A DNA stretch of 6,453 bases from positions 1 through 6,453 of the forward strand of contig JAGRKR010000239.1 of NCBI GenBank assembly GCA_020442225.1, given 5' to 3'. The notes beneath the pieces were generated by a model. That model was not told where the DNA came from. It ran no database searches and was given only the letters and a program-made list of their open reading frames with translations. This stretch comes from Hyphomicrobiaceae bacterium (GTDB lineage Bacteria > Pseudomonadota > Alphaproteobacteria > Rhizobiales > Hyphomicrobiaceae). Below, piece after piece: positions 5,600 to 6,453 of this stretch; positions within the stretch are counted from its first letter, which is position 1; the number at the start of each line of letters is the position of its first letter. A program made the position numbers and the translations under genes.

Positions 5600-6453
5600 A
5601 TGCCGATCAAGAGCACATCCGAGGAGCCACTGGAGCAAGCGCCGGCCGAGCCGGTTGCCGAGCGGCCGACCGGACCCGAGGTCATCGCCGGCTATCTGCG
5701 CACCCTGCCGAACGCGCCGGGCGTCTACCGCATGCTTGATACGCATGGCGACGTGATCTACGTCGGTAAGGCGCGCAGCCTCAAGAAGCGGGTCACCAGC
5801 TACACCCGCCTCGCCGGCCATACCAACCGCATCGCCCGCATGATCATGGGCACGGCCACGATGGAGTTCGTGACGACCCGGACCGAGTCCGAGGCGCTGC
5901 TGCTCGAGGCCAATCTCATCAAGCGCTTCAAGCCGCGCTACAACGTGCTGCTGCGCGACGACAAGTCGTTTCCCTACATCCTCATCGCTCGCGATCACGC
6001 CGCCCCGCAGATCCTCAAGCATCGCGGTGCGCGCAATCGCAAGGGCGATTACTTCGGGCCCTTCGCCTCGGCCGGCGCCGTCAATCGGACGATCAACACG
6101 CTGCAGCGCGCCTTCCTGCTCAGATCGTGCGCTGATTCCGTCTACGAGAGCCGGACGCGGCCGTGCCTCCTGCATCAGATCAAGCGGTGTGCCGGCCCCT
6201 GCACGGGCGAAATCTCGATCGAGGCCTATGGGCGCTTGGTCGACGAGGCCTGTCGCTTCCTCAAGGGCCAGAGCCAGGACGTCCGGCATGACCTGCAGGC
6301 GCGCATGCACGAGGCCGCCGAGCGGCTGGAGTACGAGCGGGCGGCCGAGCTGCGCAACCGCCTGCAGGCGCTCTCGCATGTGACCAGCGACCAGAACATC
6401 AATCCCGAAGGCGTGGAGGAAGCGGACGTCATCGCGCTCCACCAGGAAGCCGG
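5600..6453 (+). CDS. uvrC: UvrC, excinuclease ABC subunit C, N-terminal 284 residues (3' end beyond window)
   Basis: UvrC makes both incisions around a DNA lesion in nucleotide excision repair after UvrA/UvrB loading. The visible part carries the GIY-YIG nuclease domain responsible for the 3' cut: PGVY (40-43), YVGKA (54-58), R64 in KKRVTSY, metal-binding E103 in [10 protein letters not shown] and N115 in RYNV. Next come four cysteines C177, C189, C197 and C201, with the spacing (12, 8, 4) of the E. coli residues reported to hold a 4Fe-4S cluster. A UVR motif for UvrB contact, [17 protein letters not shown] (239-255), follows. The RNase H-like domain for the 5' cut and the HhH pair should lie beyond the edge; full length is usually 600-680. 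An acidic, Pro-rich extension of about 23 residues precedes the E. coli-equivalent start. The ATG at 5600 is the only ATG/GTG/TTG start visible before the domain except a GTG at 5540 that would add 20 non-conserved residues. Confidence 0.96.
   Translation, partial: MPIKSTSEEPLEQAPAEPVAERPTGPEVIAGYLRTLPNAPGVYRMLDTHGDVIYVGKARSLKKRVTSYTRLAGHTNRIARMIMGTATMEFVTTRTESEALLLEANLIKRFKPRYNVLLRDDKSFPYILIARDHAAPQILKHRGARNRKGDYFGPFASAGAVNRTINTLQRAFLLRSCADSVYESRTRPCLLHQIKRCAGPCTGEISIEAYGRLVDEACRFLKGQSQDVRHDLQARMHEAAERLEYERAAELRNRLQALSHVTSDQNINPEGVEEADVIALHQEA

Noticed and set aside
4734..5756. A 340-codon plus-strand frame overlapping the quinone reductase and the start of uvrC
   Set aside because: Low-complexity Arg/Gly-rich translation out of frame with two well-recognised genes; no ribosome binding site and no family resemblance.
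5369..6442. A 357-codon minus-strand frame opposite uvrC
   Set aside because: Shadow of uvrC; the plus frame has the GIY-YIG, four-Cys and UVR motifs.

Overview
This is a compact, G+C-rich stretch (about two-thirds G+C by eye) of what looks like an ordinary bacterial chromosome. The codon style, a TrmFO rather than a TrmA-type tRNA methyltransferase, the N-terminally extended UvrC and the membrane class III cyclase together suggest an alphaproteobacterium, probably of the Rhizobiales/Hyphomicrobiales type. That placement is inference from sequence style; no rRNA or other decisive marker is present. I see no mobile element, CRISPR array, tRNA/rRNA gene or island of foreign base composition.

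Layout, left to right: (1) the N-terminal half of trmFO on the minus strand, cut by the left edge; (2) a divergently placed gene on the plus strand for a six-helix membrane protein ending in a class III adenylate/guanylate cyclase domain; (3) a RidA/YjgF-family protein; (4) a tandem universal stress protein; (5) on the minus strand, convergent with the stress protein, an exported amidase_2 (N-acetylmuramoyl-L-alanine amidase type) protein with a GTG start; (6) divergent from it, a zinc-free NAD(P)H quinone oxidoreductase of the MDR superfamily; (7) the N-terminal half of uvrC, cut by the right edge. Coding density is high and no gap exceeds 160 bases.

The genes do not form one pathway. The middle block (cyclase, RidA, UspA, quinone reductase) has a loose flavour of signalling, metabolite damage and stress, but the 76-160 base gaps and strand changes argue for separate or only loosely coupled transcription units. 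trmFO (tRNA m5U54) and uvrC (nucleotide excision repair) are housekeeping genes.

I found no convincing new system. The points most worth a second look are: a Lys at the cyclase position that usually holds the transition-state Arg; trmFO and uvrC, which both lack a Shine-Dalgarno sequence and both have promoter-like elements placed so that transcription could begin at the ATG; an identical ten-base leader (CAGCAGGGAG) in front of three different genes; an amidase with a Cys-containing insertion between its zinc ligands; and inverted repeats in two promoter regions.
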